Of a stretch of 31,280 bases of DNA, positions 8,601 to 16,534 are shown piece after piece. Location: assembly GCA_004557035.1 (NCBI GenBank), contig SFFB01000031.1, forward strand, positions 1 through 31,280, read 5' to 3'. This stretch comes from Bacteroidales bacterium. Lineage in GTDB: Bacteria; Bacteroidota; Bacteroidia; Bacteroidales; Bacteroidaceae. Each line of letters begins with the position of its first letter. Positions within the stretch are counted from its first letter, which is position 1. The notes beneath the pieces were generated by a model. It was not told where the DNA came from. It did no database searches and was given only the letters and a program-made list of their open reading frames with translations. A program made the position numbers and the translations under genes.

Positions 8601-9996
8601 GATACGTCCCTATTTATATGAAATTGGCAATGCGCCCGGCACCTTTGGCAAGATTGACCTCAGCAATATGCCGTCACAGCCCTACGCCGAGCCTCATGGC
8701 ATTTTGTGGAAGGTGGTGGTGAACGGAAAAGACTGCCAGGACGAATTTGAAGAACTCGACGCCTTGGGCGTTGGCACCCATCAAGTGCAACTCTATTTCA
8801 ACCGCCCAATGAACAAGGAGAAGGCGCCTCAGGTGACCTACGGCGTGCGCCGGCCCTACGCCCAACACAAACTGGAAGGCGGCACCTGGAACGCGGAAGG
8901 CACCATCTATACGCTCGACATGAAACTGACCGGCCGCGAGATGACCGACGGTCTCAACCGTTTCTTTGTGAGCGGCGCTGAAGACAACGAATACTTCACC
9001 TGTCCCTACGACTCCACACGCTTCAACGTACTGATACAGTCGGCCGGCTCATTGGCCACCGGCTTTGCGGCAGAACCCAAGATGGGTCGTGTGGACCTCC
9101 AATGGAACAACGAAAACAACGACTTCTCTGACGCCATGGGCTTCAACGTCTATCGTTACGACGAAAACAACGACACCCTGCGCATCAACAAGGAAATCCT
9201 CCACATCGAGTCTACCGATTTCACCGACTACGACGTGACGCCGGGCAAGACCTATTGGTATTACTACAAGGTGCTCTCCACCGACCTGCAAGAATATGAC
9301 ATCTCCAACGTGGTGGCTGCCACACCTTTGACCTCGACCAAGGGTGACGCCAACGGTTCGGGCGATGTGGACGTGGCCGACGTCATCACCACAGTGAACT
9401 ACGCCGCCGGCATGAGCCCGAAGCCCTTCATCTATGAAGCTGCCGACATGAACGAAGACAGCAGCATCGATATTCTCGACGTGGTGGGCATCATCCAAAA
9501 CATTCTCAACCCCGGCGCAGAAGCCACCGCCCTGGCCGAAGGCACTGCGAAATATAGCATTGAAAACGGCGTGCTCTACGTGGAAAGCACAGTGGCACTG
9601 GCCGGTGTGCAGGTGCGCCTGAACGTCGAGAAGGGCCGTGTCATCAGCGTGGACGAGAGCCTGAACGGATTTGAACAGACCTCGGCATGGCTGAGCAACC
9701 AAGACTGGATTTTCCTGGCCTATAACCTCAACGGCAAAACGCTGCCTGCCGGCAAACACGCCCTGCTGCATATCGGCGAAGCCGGCCTGTCGACGCTCTG
9801 CCTGAGCGACGCGAATGGCCGCAACGTGAAGGTGACCCAAGCCGAAACGACCGCCATCGACCACATCGAAGGCAGTCTGAAGACCACCGGCAGCATCCAC
9901 TCGCTCGACGGCAAGACCATCTCTGTGGACGACAAGCAAAAAGACCAACTGCCCAAAGGCGTCTATATCGTCAACGGCGAAAAGGTGGTGAAATAA
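5644..9996 (+). CDS. Secreted subtilisin-type serine protease with dockerin and cohesin-like domains
   Basis: This is a 1450-residue exported S8-family protease. The start at 5644 is preferred over an upstream in-frame codon at 5581 because MKTYSLVLASF... begins a proper signal peptide ending at about residue 23. A propeptide-like segment spans about 44-155. The catalytic triad is visible as Asp230 (ILDTGVD), His286 (SHGTHVAG) and Ser471 (GTSMASP), with the oxyanion Asn near 376. After about 550 come beta-rich segments and a beta-helix-like region. An fn3-like domain follows (about 1140-1230), then a type I dockerin (about 1234-1292) with two Ca-binding loops starting GDANGSGDVDV and ADMNEDSSIDI. 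A cohesin-like domain (about 1300-1400) and a DGKT...GVYIVNGEK tail end the protein. Having both dockerin and cohesin-like modules suggests assembly with the next two gene products. DNA at about 7790-8500 is markedly more AT-rich than the rest. Confidence 0.9.
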   Translation: MKTYSLVLASFIGGLSALPVTAQVSNDNEYGVYQVDASQSVQAFVPGQVLVKFKDSQPVSVQRLRGVYKSTSSLGVTNVLAKYGVSSMEKLLPAEVAKPQSALRKVRGFRGETVEENNLDQIYHLKFASEAPDSVLMLVEELKTLDEVEYAEPNYYYYATGTPAATTMAVPAWLPKPADDEPAADEGVICADPTQNPFYSQQWGIKALNIDQLWSKPIVNSKRPVIAILDTGVDITHPDLKDNIWNNPLETEGEAGYDDDGNGFVDDAHGWDFVYNYHEMDDNNSHGTHVAGIAAAADNAIGIVGANPKALIMPVKVLDDDGRGTLADVVKGINYAAQNGADIINLSLGSSSISTAMVEALENAYITSTIVASAGNDWSPIYDKNHGLNYPAAYYCVIGVQATSDAAGTMAYFTNYDPDGPVFSRCDISLDLNREKDPTVVYGINYEVKAPGFNILSSVPGGNYAAYNGTSMASPLVAGAISALKMVKTDVTNDALMTDLAYMDCDFARLYGDEARVPDIFLAGMTIDDALEGNKSPDGEVDAGETLNIYPTLLNGWGNSGAISMHLEVDAEKAPFITIDNPDVDFGYSIGAFSHLRSKNPFVVHVSEDVGNDDQVKFVLSCTGENHNKSFEYYMDVKNMSKIGGLIDKDTVFTADVAWHVTQNIGIMEGVTMTIEPGARLEFDEGMGISSFGKLVAKGTPEKPIIMTGYNNATWGGVYSHYSKDGTTYTGIYRNEDWTKFTLKYTDETPTKITSYSSYGQNWYYPDEENLSPRKEFSLDDYIMKAVGTRDFTDKQNLLTDSEFLTPIVLQMMADFDAYEAECATQYATEPGEGHSKSFYNTKEFDFRYEIYAHPRDTISYCKMSGFSSGSSIYPVMKDCEISKSRGRANYMTLINSNVLNSMIEQFQSYNIFISSNFINNWENKYMIPEYMCKYSDLKNCNYINNYVELSGTSRDNRYMLAIKSNTPVLNHSDYPSYLGSSREDLIRPYLYEIGNAPGTFGKIDLSNMPSQPYAEPHGILWKVVVNGKDCQDEFEELDALGVGTHQVQLYFNRPMNKEKAPQVTYGVRRPYAQHKLEGGTWNAEGTIYTLDMKLTGREMTDGLNRFFVSGAEDNEYFTCPYDSTRFNVLIQSAGSLATGFAAEPKMGRVDLQWNNENNDFSDAMGFNVYRYDENNDTLRINKEILHIESTDFTDYDVTPGKTYWYYYKVLSTDLQEYDISNVVAATPLTSTKGDANGSGDVDVADVITTVNYAAGMSPKPFIYEAADMNEDSSIDILDVVGIIQNILNPGAEATALAEGTAKYSIENGVLYVESTVALAGVQVRLNVEKGRVISVDESLNGFEQTSAWLSNQDWIFLAYNLNGKTLPAGKHALLHIGEAGLSTLCLSDANGRNVKVTQAETTAIDHIEGSLKTTGSIHSLDGKTISVDDKQKDQLPKGVYIVNGEKVVK

Positions 9997-10003
9997 TAGG
10001 CTT

Positions 10004-12337
10004 ATGAACATCAAGCGAAGTTTACTTATGTTGGCTCTGTCTCTGGGATTTATCCCGGGGACAAGAGCCGACAACAAGGTGACGCTGTCTACCACAGAAG
10101 GCTCACCCGGCGCGGAAGTCACGGTCAGCGTGGCACTGGACAACACCGAGACGGTGTCTTCGTTGCAGGTGGCCATTCCGATAGACGGTGACGTGACTTT
10201 GGTGGACGGCTCAGCCGTGGCGGGTAGCCGGTGTGCCACCCATTCGGCCACAGCCGGAATGAAAGACGACACCATCAAGGTGCTGGTCTATTCGCTCACC
10301 ATGGCTCCCATCTCGGCCGGCAGCGGCGAAGTGGTGTCGTTCAAACTCAAATTGGGTTCGACGCCACAGACGGTGTCGCTGATGCCTTCGTCCGTCCTCA
10401 TAGCCAATACGGCTGGTGAGGCCGTGAGCAGTACGGTGGAGCCCGGTGCCGTGACAACGCGCTGTGCCAAAGCCGTTTTGTCTACACTCGAAATGAACTA
10501 TGGCCGCGTGCCCATCAGAGGCACCTACACGGCCGGTTTCAACGTGACGAACGAGGGCAACGAGCAGCTGACCATCACACAGCTGGACTTCTCTGACGTC
10601 AATGTGTTTTCCACCTCCACCACCTTTCCCCTGAGCCTGCAGGCAGGAGAGTCGCGCCAAGTGGACGTGGTGTATCAGCCCGTGGAAAGAGGCACCATCA
10701 GCCGGACGGTCAAGGTGGTGAGCAACAGCATCTCAAAGCTCAACACCATAACCCTCAAGGCCGAACCTTTTGCCGTGAACGAAATCCACGTGCAGCCCGT
10801 GAGCGGCAACTCTGACGAGGAAGTGACCGTTGACATCACCATGAACAACATGGACCCCGTGAGCGGCCTTCAGTTGACATTCAATCTGCCCGAAAGTCTG
10901 AGATACGTTGACGGCAGCTTTGCCCTCTCTTCGCGCAAAGAAGACCATGTGGCCGTGGCTTCACTCCAAGATGGCACACTGCGCGCCTTGGCCTATTCGC
11001 CCGGCGACAAACCCTTCAAGGAACAAGACGGCGTAGTTTGCTCGTTCAAGGTTAAGCTGGACGGATGGTATAGCGTCACGCTGACGCCGGCCAACGTGGT
11101 GCTCTCGGCCACCATAGGCGACCAGGTGGAGAATGTGGTGTCGGCCTTCACCGGTGCCACGGTCAGCATCAGCAGCCCGACCATCAACGTGAGTTCCACA
11201 CTCGACTTTGGAGCCGTTTCCATCACAGAGGCCGCCGAAAAGACTCTGACCGTGAGAAACTACGGCAGTGCACCGCTACAAATCAGCAAGGTCTTGTCGG
11301 ACAACGACCTGTTGAGCGTGACGAACACCATGCCCGTCGACATCGCCGCGGGACAGAGCGCAGCGCTCAATGTGGTTTATGCCGGCACCGACCTCACCAC
11401 ATTCAATGGCACGCTAAGCATCTATTCAAACGACCCTGCCAAACGCATGACGCAAGTGGTGGTGAGCGGCAGCCGCTTTGCCCCCAACTACCTCAGCCTG
11501 CAAGCCCAAAAGACTTATCCCGACACCGACATGACCATAGACCTGCTCTACGACACCTACGACGACCTGAGCGGTCTGCAGTTTGACCTGGAATATCCCG
11601 CCACTGGCTTTGAGCCTTCGGGCGGCAACGTCGTTTTGGCCGAGGCCGCCTCGGGCATGACGGTCAGCGTGCGCAATCTGGGCGGCAAAGAGCGCTATTT
11701 CTGCTATTTCCTCTCCGGCGGAAGCATACCAGGAGGAACCGGCAAACTGATGTCTATCGTGTTGAAAGGCATTGGCGACACCCGTCCGCTGGGCACCTAC
11801 ACGGTCAAGGCCACCAACATTATATTGAGCAAAAGCAGTCTTGAAGACACCTATGCCGGCAACGACCTGACGGTGAATGTAGAGGTTGTGCCCCGCCTGT
11901 GTGAGCGCGTGCAACTCTCTTCTGAGAGCCTCACGCTCGAAGTGGGCCAAAGCCATCAACTCACCGCCACCGCCCTGCCCGAAAACGCCACCTCGCGTAT
12001 CGTGAGCTGGACCAGTTCAAATGAGAGCGTAGCCACGGTGGACGCAGAAGGCCACGTCGAAGTGGTGGGCGTGGGTCAAGCCGACATCACCGCTACCGCC
12101 ACAGACGGTTCGGACGCCAAGGGCGTTTGCCGCATTACGGGCTTTATGAAAGGCGACGCCAATGCCGACGGCAAAATCAGCATTTCAGACCTCTCGGCCA
12201 TCGTCAAACTTATGCTTGGCGAAGAGACCGGTGCGTTCAGTCCCGACGCCGCCGACGCCAATGAGGACGGCAAAATCACGGTGAGCGACATCTCGGTCAT
12301 CGTCAAGAAGATGTTGGGCCAAGAGGCCGGCGAATAA
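10004..12337 (+). CDS. Scaffold-like secreted protein: cohesin-like x3, ASH x2, Ig-like, dockerin
   Basis: This is a 777-residue exported protein with a signal peptide (1-22, ending GTRA). Three segments have the cohesin-like pattern 'G..VTV.....N...VSGLQ..' at about 24-150, 258-385 and 496-625. They alternate with two ASH/choice-of-anchor-type beta domains (about 155-255 and 386-495; 'STLDFGAVSITEA...LTVRN'). A group 2 bacterial Ig-like domain follows (about 630-712; 'SSNESVATVDAEG'). The C-terminus is a type I dockerin (about 715-774) with two Asp-rich loops, GDANADGKIS and ADANEDGKIT, each followed by a helix of S-D-(L/I)-S type. This layout is that of a small scaffoldin, able in principle to bind dockerins and be bound itself. 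The start lies 7 nt after the protease stop, so the two are co-transcribed and probably translationally linked. Actual cohesin-dockerin binding is an inference. Confidence 0.82.
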   Translation: MNIKRSLLMLALSLGFIPGTRADNKVTLSTTEGSPGAEVTVSVALDNTETVSSLQVAIPIDGDVTLVDGSAVAGSRCATHSATAGMKDDTIKVLVYSLTMAPISAGSGEVVSFKLKLGSTPQTVSLMPSSVLIANTAGEAVSSTVEPGAVTTRCAKAVLSTLEMNYGRVPIRGTYTAGFNVTNEGNEQLTITQLDFSDVNVFSTSTTFPLSLQAGESRQVDVVYQPVERGTISRTVKVVSNSISKLNTITLKAEPFAVNEIHVQPVSGNSDEEVTVDITMNNMDPVSGLQLTFNLPESLRYVDGSFALSSRKEDHVAVASLQDGTLRALAYSPGDKPFKEQDGVVCSFKVKLDGWYSVTLTPANVVLSATIGDQVENVVSAFTGATVSISSPTINVSSTLDFGAVSITEAAEKTLTVRNYGSAPLQISKVLSDNDLLSVTNTMPVDIAAGQSAALNVVYAGTDLTTFNGTLSIYSNDPAKRMTQVVVSGSRFAPNYLSLQAQKTYPDTDMTIDLLYDTYDDLSGLQFDLEYPATGFEPSGGNVVLAEAASGMTVSVRNLGGKERYFCYFLSGGSIPGGTGKLMSIVLKGIGDTRPLGTYTVKATNIILSKSSLEDTYAGNDLTVNVEVVPRLCERVQLSSESLTLEVGQSHQLTATALPENATSRIVSWTSSNESVATVDAEGHVEVVGVGQADITATATDGSDAKGVCRITGFMKGDANADGKISISDLSAIVKLMLGEETGAFSPDAADANEDGKITVSDISVIVKKMLGQEAGE

Positions 12338-12429
12338 GTTCATAAGAGTCAACAGACGGCTTCGCCACTGCAGCCTTCCATTGCGCTGACGCAGCCGCAG
12401 ACTCATCCTCTCACAGACACACTCAACTT

Positions 12430-13935
12430 ATGAAGAAAACACTGTTATTTTTGATACTCATCGTTTTCGGCCCCTGCCTGCATCGCGCCATGGCCACCGA
12501 CATAGATCCGGCCGAAAACACGCTCTATCTGGCCCCGACTGCCGACTTGGTAGACGGAACGGCCACCATCACTATGATGCTGAAAAACCAGTTTGAGGTG
12601 CACGCCTATTCGGTGGACATCTATCTGCCCGAGGCACTCTCGGAGGCCGGCTTCGACATCAAGGTCAGCACGGCAAGAAAGACCGACGGCCATGCACTCC
12701 ATTGGGCCCGACAGGCCGACGGGGCCTATCGTGTAATTTGGTATGCCTCAGACGATGTGCCCTTCACCGGCAACGACGGCGCCGTGGCCACCATCACCCT
12801 GCAAGGCGTGGCTGCCGGTAGCTACAACATAAGACTGGAAAAGATTGACCTCTCCGACGGCTACAACGACCTTGTGTCGGGATACGCCACCTCAAGCACG
12901 GTCAGCGTGGCCCCACCCACCTACGACACCAACTGCAACCTGCAAGTCTTACCCTTCCTCATCACTGAGAGCATGGTCGAGGCCGAGACGCCTGTTCTGC
13001 TCACCACTAACAAGGCGTTGATCAAGGTGGAATATGACTTGGTTTTGCCGGAGTCGCTGATCACGAATGAAGCCTATTGGCACACACTCGCTCTCTCTTC
13101 ACGCAAATACAAGATTACGGAAGAGGTGACAGACGGTGTCGTCCACGTGGTCGTGGAAAGGAAAAACACCTACACCATCGCTGCCGGTGAAGCCGTGACG
13201 ATGATCCGACTGGGCATGCTTTACGACGAACTCATCGGTCAGGGACCGCAGGCTGTCATCGTCAAAAACATCAGACTGACAGACACCGAAAGCCAGACCA
13301 TCCACGTGGCGCCCTATACCACCTATTTCATTCAAGACGTCTACCAGCGGAGTATGGCTAACGAATGGGGCACCATCTGCCTGCCCTATGCCACACAGTC
13401 GGGAGCCGACGTGCAACTCTACAGCCTGAGCGGAGTGAACGAGACGGAGGGCTACCTGTCGTTGTCGCCCGTCGCCACGCTGGCTGCCAACACGCCCGGG
13501 CTGTTCCGCACAGCGTCGGCCACTGCCATATTCCCCGTCGTGACAGCCGGCGAAGCCGAAACGGCAGAAATGCGTGTGCCCACCGACGTGACGGACTGGA
13601 CCATCGCCGCCACCTATTTCGACCGGACACTCGACCCGGCCTCTGCCACACTGAGCGGCGTAGACATTTACTATCTTGCAGGTGATCTGATGTGGCACGC
13701 CAACGAAGCCTTCAACATCAAAAGTTTCCGCTCTTGGTTTGAAGTGCCAGCCGGCGCCGTGACAGCCGTCAGCCGATTGAGATTGGCAACCGACGAGGGC
13801 GCTCATACCGGACTGGATGTCGTGGAGCAGGAAGACGGCACCGTGAAAGTGTATTACGACCTGCAAGGCCGGAAGGCCTCACAGTCGGAACGGGGGATTT
13901 ACATTACAAACAGCAAAAAGATTTATAAGAAATGA
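12430..13935 (+). CDS. Secreted cohesin-like surface protein
   Basis: This 501-residue protein has a signal peptide (1-22). One clear cohesin-like domain lies at about 27-160 and a second, more divergent one at about 165-300. The C-terminal third contains the motif NEWGTICLPYA (about residue 310), which is common in Prevotella surface proteins and resembles the 'GYSTLFAPQ' module of the metallopeptidase. It ends with YYDLQGRK...GIYITNSKK, a tail like those of the other secreted proteins here. It lies 92 nt behind the scaffold-like gene without a visible terminator between them, so it probably belongs to the same transcript. Its stop codon overlaps the start of the small ORF behind it. It could be an anchoring protein that receives the dockerin of the upstream proteins; this is inferred from domain content only. 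Confidence 0.75.
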   Translation: MKKTLLFLILIVFGPCLHRAMATDIDPAENTLYLAPTADLVDGTATITMMLKNQFEVHAYSVDIYLPEALSEAGFDIKVSTARKTDGHALHWARQADGAYRVIWYASDDVPFTGNDGAVATITLQGVAAGSYNIRLEKIDLSDGYNDLVSGYATSSTVSVAPPTYDTNCNLQVLPFLITESMVEAETPVLLTTNKALIKVEYDLVLPESLITNEAYWHTLALSSRKYKITEEVTDGVVHVVVERKNTYTIAAGEAVTMIRLGMLYDELIGQGPQAVIVKNIRLTDTESQTIHVAPYTTYFIQDVYQRSMANEWGTICLPYATQSGADVQLYSLSGVNETEGYLSLSPVATLAANTPGLFRTASATAIFPVVTAGEAETAEMRVPTDVTDWTIAATYFDRTLDPASATLSGVDIYYLAGDLMWHANEAFNIKSFRSWFEVPAGAVTAVSRLRLATDEGAHTGLDVVEQEDGTVKVYYDLQGRKASQSERGIYITNSKKIYKK

Positions 13936-14102
13936 AGAAACCCTATCAATCTCCAACCCTTAACGTCATAGACCTTCAATTGCCACAACTCTTCTGCACC
14001 TCCATCAACTATGGTGGCGAGGGCAATGGCGTAGAAGCTGAAACGAACAGACGCGACAACCCCACTCCCGAAGCGCCTGCCGACGGCGCGATGTGGGAAT
14101 AA
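13932..14102 (+). CDS. Small protein translationally coupled to the surface protein (56 aa)
   Basis: The ATG at 13932 overlaps the preceding TGA (ATGA), which implies translational coupling. The 56-residue product starts MKKPYQSP and has no signal peptide. It carries a single Cys at position 22 and a Gly-Gly-Glu-Gly segment at 28-31, followed by a polar tail ending GAMWE. Residues 2-31 align without gaps to the small ORF at 4363-4551. Recurrence of such an ORF behind two unrelated secreted-protein genes, together with the coupling, argues that it is real. The function is unknown. The terminator begins 21 nt after its stop codon, so it is the last gene of the train. Confidence 0.7.
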   Translation: MKKPYQSPTLNVIDLQLPQLFCTSINYGGEGNGVEAETNRRDNPTPEAPADGAMWE

Positions 14103-14123
14103 ATCCAATCAATATCAATGCGA

Positions 14124-14158
14124 GGGGAGCAGAACAGCAATTCTGCTCCCCTTTTTTT
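14124..14158 (+). terminator. Rho-independent terminator closing the protease train
   Basis: A perfect 11-bp stem, GGGGAGCAGAA (14124-14134) with TTCTGCTCCCC (14141-14151), has a 6-nt loop and is followed by seven T residues. Confidence 0.92.
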
Positions 14159-14206
14159 GTCTTCGAATGGGGGCTGTCATTTGCGGATTCAAATCAAAAA
14201 ATCTGA

Positions 14207-14236
14207 TTTTAAGGTAGCGGTAAGTCGATAAAGTTG
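14207..14236 (+). promoter_or_regulatory. Possible promoter of the sigma-factor operon
   Basis: TAAAGTTG (14229-14236) matches seven of eight positions with the allowed Ns of TAnnTTTG. A TTTT run at 14207-14210 lies 18 bases upstream. The start site would fall only a few bases before the first ATG, so the mRNA would be nearly leaderless. Confidence 0.35.
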
Positions 14237-14246
14237 TATATTGGGT

Positions 14247-14804
14247 ATGATGGACGACAAAACCTACATAGCATTGGTGCCGGAAGTGCGCCACGTGGTG
14301 TGGCGTGAAGCTACGCGCTACCTGCCCGACGCAGATGACGCAGCCGACGCGACACAGGAGGTGATGCTCAGACTGTGGCAACTGCGAGGCCAACTCTCGA
14401 AAGACAAGAGCCAACTCTGCGCCTATGCCGTCGTGATTTGCCGCAATCTGTGCCTGAACCAACTCAAGGCGAAAAGAAGGCACCGCTTTCGGCGACTGTT
14501 TGGCAAGAGCGGCGATGAGGAGGAAGGGCCGGAAGAGGCGGCTTATCTGCCGTCTTCGCCCGGACCGGACGTGACGATGGAAGCCAAAGAGGCCTACAGC
14601 CTGTGTGAAAACGCCATGAAACTGCTGCCTGAGAAATGGCAGATTATCCTGCAAATGCGCTCGGAGCAGCAAATGGAAACAGAAGATATTGCACGCGCCC
14701 TGGGCACCTCGGCAGGAGCGGTGAGAGGGATGCTGAGCAAGGCAAGGGCACGATTACTCACATTGATTAAAGCGCAACATGAAATACGAAGAGGCATACA
14801 TTGA
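14247..14804 (+). CDS. ECF-type RNA polymerase sigma factor
   Basis: This is a 185-residue sigma-70 family protein of ECF length. Region 2 lies at about 8-75, with the DADDAADATQEVMLRLW segment typical of sigma-2 core binding. Region 4 lies at about 120-180 (LPEKWQIILQMR...DIARALGTSAGAVRGMLSKARARL), a helix-turn-helix for -35/-33 recognition. Two adjacent ATGs (14247 and 14250) are both possible starts; a TTG at 14241 is less likely. It directs RNA polymerase to an unknown regulon. The stop lies 26 nt inside the next gene, which encodes a membrane protein, the usual order for an ECF sigma with its anti-sigma factor. Its location behind the protease train raises the possibility that it controls secreted-protein genes, but nothing in the sequence proves it. 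Confidence 0.88.
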   Translation: MMDDKTYIALVPEVRHVVWREATRYLPDADDAADATQEVMLRLWQLRGQLSKDKSQLCAYAVVICRNLCLNQLKAKRRHRFRRLFGKSGDEEEGPEEAAYLPSSPGPDVTMEAKEAYSLCENAMKLLPEKWQIILQMRSEQQMETEDIARALGTSAGAVRGMLSKARARLLTLIKAQHEIRRGIH

Positions 14805-15567
14805 AGATTTGCTCAGCCGTTTCGTCAAGGCTGAAACCACGTTGGAGGAAGAAAAGTTGTTGGCCGACTTCTTTGCTTCCACTCCGTCTGTGCCCCAACG
14901 CTGGAGAGACTTTGCGGTGTTGTTTGCCGGTGTCGGGGCCGGAGCGTTGAACAGTGTCGACGCCAAGCAGCAGAGTACGGACATATTGACTCTGCCCCCG
15001 TCTGCACAATCTCCACGCCGCAGGTTGAAGTGGCTGAAAGTGGCGGGTGTGGCTGCCGTATTTTGTCTGTGCGGCGTGTTGGGATATATGCAGTGGCAGA
15101 AAGAAGCTCCCCAGGCGAACAGACAAGACGCCATCGCCACCACTGCTGAGCCACCACTTCTGCCTGAGCCCCAACTGTCTGAACAGCCCTATACGGCACA
15201 GAGAACAACGCCATCGCACCATACGCCCAAAGCCCCGAGCCGTCATGTCGTGGACCATCCCCGCCGGCCCGCACATTCGGAAGAAGAGACAAGGGGAGAT
15301 GATGGCGAAAACAAGTCTGCCACAGACGGTGGAGAAAGCCGAGGCTCTGCCGGAGTGGCTGACGAGAACGGCTCACAGCCCCAACTCGCCCTGAACGAAC
15401 AACAGCCTGTTTCAAACCACGATAACTATCAAACAGACCTTTCGGCACATATTGTGTCTGCTCCCTTCGCCTACTCCGAACATTCCCAACTCGATGAGCG
15501 CGCCATCCGGGCACGGAACAGAGTGAGGGCCGAGGTATTGGCACAATATGCCCACATAGGTTTTTAA
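14779..15567 (+). CDS. Probable anti-sigma factor, single-pass membrane protein
   Basis: This 262-residue protein overlaps the sigma gene by 26 nt. An acidic N-terminal cytoplasmic part (about 1-80; 'IEDLLSRFVKAETTLEEEKLLADFFAS') resembles the short helical sigma-binding domains seen next to Bacteroidota ECF factors. A single membrane segment lies at about 86-105 (KWLKVAGVAAVFCLCGVLGY), with Arg-rich residues on its cytoplasmic side. The rest (about 110-262) is a polar, low-complexity periplasmic tail rich in Pro, His, Glu and Asn. The zinc-type HxxxCxxC anti-sigma motif is absent. The role as anti-sigma factor rests on gene order, overlap and topology, not on a recognised domain. Confidence 0.6.
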   Translation: MKYEEAYIEDLLSRFVKAETTLEEEKLLADFFASTPSVPQRWRDFAVLFAGVGAGALNSVDAKQQSTDILTLPPSAQSPRRRLKWLKVAGVAAVFCLCGVLGYMQWQKEAPQANRQDAIATTAEPPLLPEPQLSEQPYTAQRTTPSHHTPKAPSRHVVDHPRRPAHSEEETRGDDGENKSATDGGESRGSAGVADENGSQPQLALNEQQPVSNHDNYQTDLSAHIVSAPFAYSEHSQLDERAIRARNRVRAEVLAQYAHIGF

Positions 15568-15592
15568 TCAATCAAACAAAAAGACCGAATAC

Positions 15593-16492
15593 ATGAAAAA
15601 GACAATGACTATGGCCTGCCTGTGTCTGTTGGCCCTGCAGGCTTCAGCGCAAGAAACTTTGCGCGGACTGAGAACTTATGCCACCGGCAAATTCCAAGCG
15701 TATGCGTCTGTGATTGAGCGTTTCGACGGCAAGACGCACAGTGACTTCTTTATGGTGCGTGTGCCCAAAGACAGTGTGGCTTCGAGCGACCTCTATACCA
15801 TCCGCTCTGCTTACAACTCGGCCATGAGCGAGGCCGACGAGGCCAACCTCTATGAGACCCATCGACAGGCGGGGTGCGACACGGTGTCGTACTCTATCGT
15901 GAAGGGTGGACGCCTGGCGCAAGGGACTATGGAACATGAAATCTACGGACACGCCTTCACGCGCCATTCGCAAATCATGGCGATGCTTGACATCAACTGC
16001 CAGCAGATGGTGATGGGGGTGGAATTTGCAGATCCCAAACTGCCGGACGAAACGGTGGGGCCGGTTGACAATGCACCTTTGGAAGATTTCCTGGCAGCTT
16101 TGGTGAAACAGAAGAAATGCAAGACCGTGAACGTGAAATACAGCCAACGCCATGGCGGAACGGCTACGGTTGCCTATAATCTCAACGCTGAGGACGTGAC
16201 GCAAGGCACACGCTATGACGTGACGACAGAGGCGGACGAAGTGGCGGCGGAACTGCGAAAACTTATGCAGTCGTATAAAAAACGGGGACAGATCTATTCC
16301 TATATGGAGAGTGCGCTATGGGAAATGGACGTGTGTTTGACGCTGGGCGAGTATGAGCACTGCTACCTGGTCAATGCGTCGACAAAAGGTGTGCTGAAGA
16401 TTTTGCACGTGGCCCGACGACAAAACAAGGGTCTGTTTGTGCCGGCTGAATGGCCCGACATCGTGACGTATGACGACGGCGTGATGCAATAG
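15593..16492 (+). CDS. Exported protein of unknown function in the sigma operon
   Basis: This 299-residue protein has a clear signal peptide (1-19, ending LQASA-Q). No enzyme family is recognised. It contains four Cys in the mature part of the N-terminal two thirds and near residues 248-262 (CLTLGEYEHCYL), a Lys/Asp-rich surface, and no membrane segment after the signal. It starts 25 nt after the anti-sigma gene and is the third gene of that operon. It could act as the periplasmic sensor or be a target of the pathway; this is inferred from position only. Terminator hairpins follow directly. Confidence 0.65.
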   Translation: MKKTMTMACLCLLALQASAQETLRGLRTYATGKFQAYASVIERFDGKTHSDFFMVRVPKDSVASSDLYTIRSAYNSAMSEADEANLYETHRQAGCDTVSYSIVKGGRLAQGTMEHEIYGHAFTRHSQIMAMLDINCQQMVMGVEFADPKLPDETVGPVDNAPLEDFLAALVKQKKCKTVNVKYSQRHGGTATVAYNLNAEDVTQGTRYDVTTEADEVAAELRKLMQSYKKRGQIYSYMESALWEMDVCLTLGEYEHCYLVNASTKGVLKILHVARRQNKGLFVPAEWPDIVTYDDGVMQ

Positions 16493-16497
16493 TCGGC

Positions 16498-16518
16498 GGC
16501 GCCTCTTGAGCAGGCGCC
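16498..16518. repeat. Small GC-rich hairpin after the exported-protein gene
   Basis: GGCGCCT (16498-16504) pairs with AGGCGCC (16512-16518) around a 7-nt loop, just after the stop codon and before the main terminator hairpin. Confidence 0.5.
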
Positions 16519-16534
16519 CGGCAAAACAAAAAAA

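Noticed and set aside
9049..10278. 409-codon open frame on the minus strand
   Set aside because: It is antisense to the protease and scaffold genes, is rich in Val/His/Gly from reversed GC-rich codons, and shows no domain.
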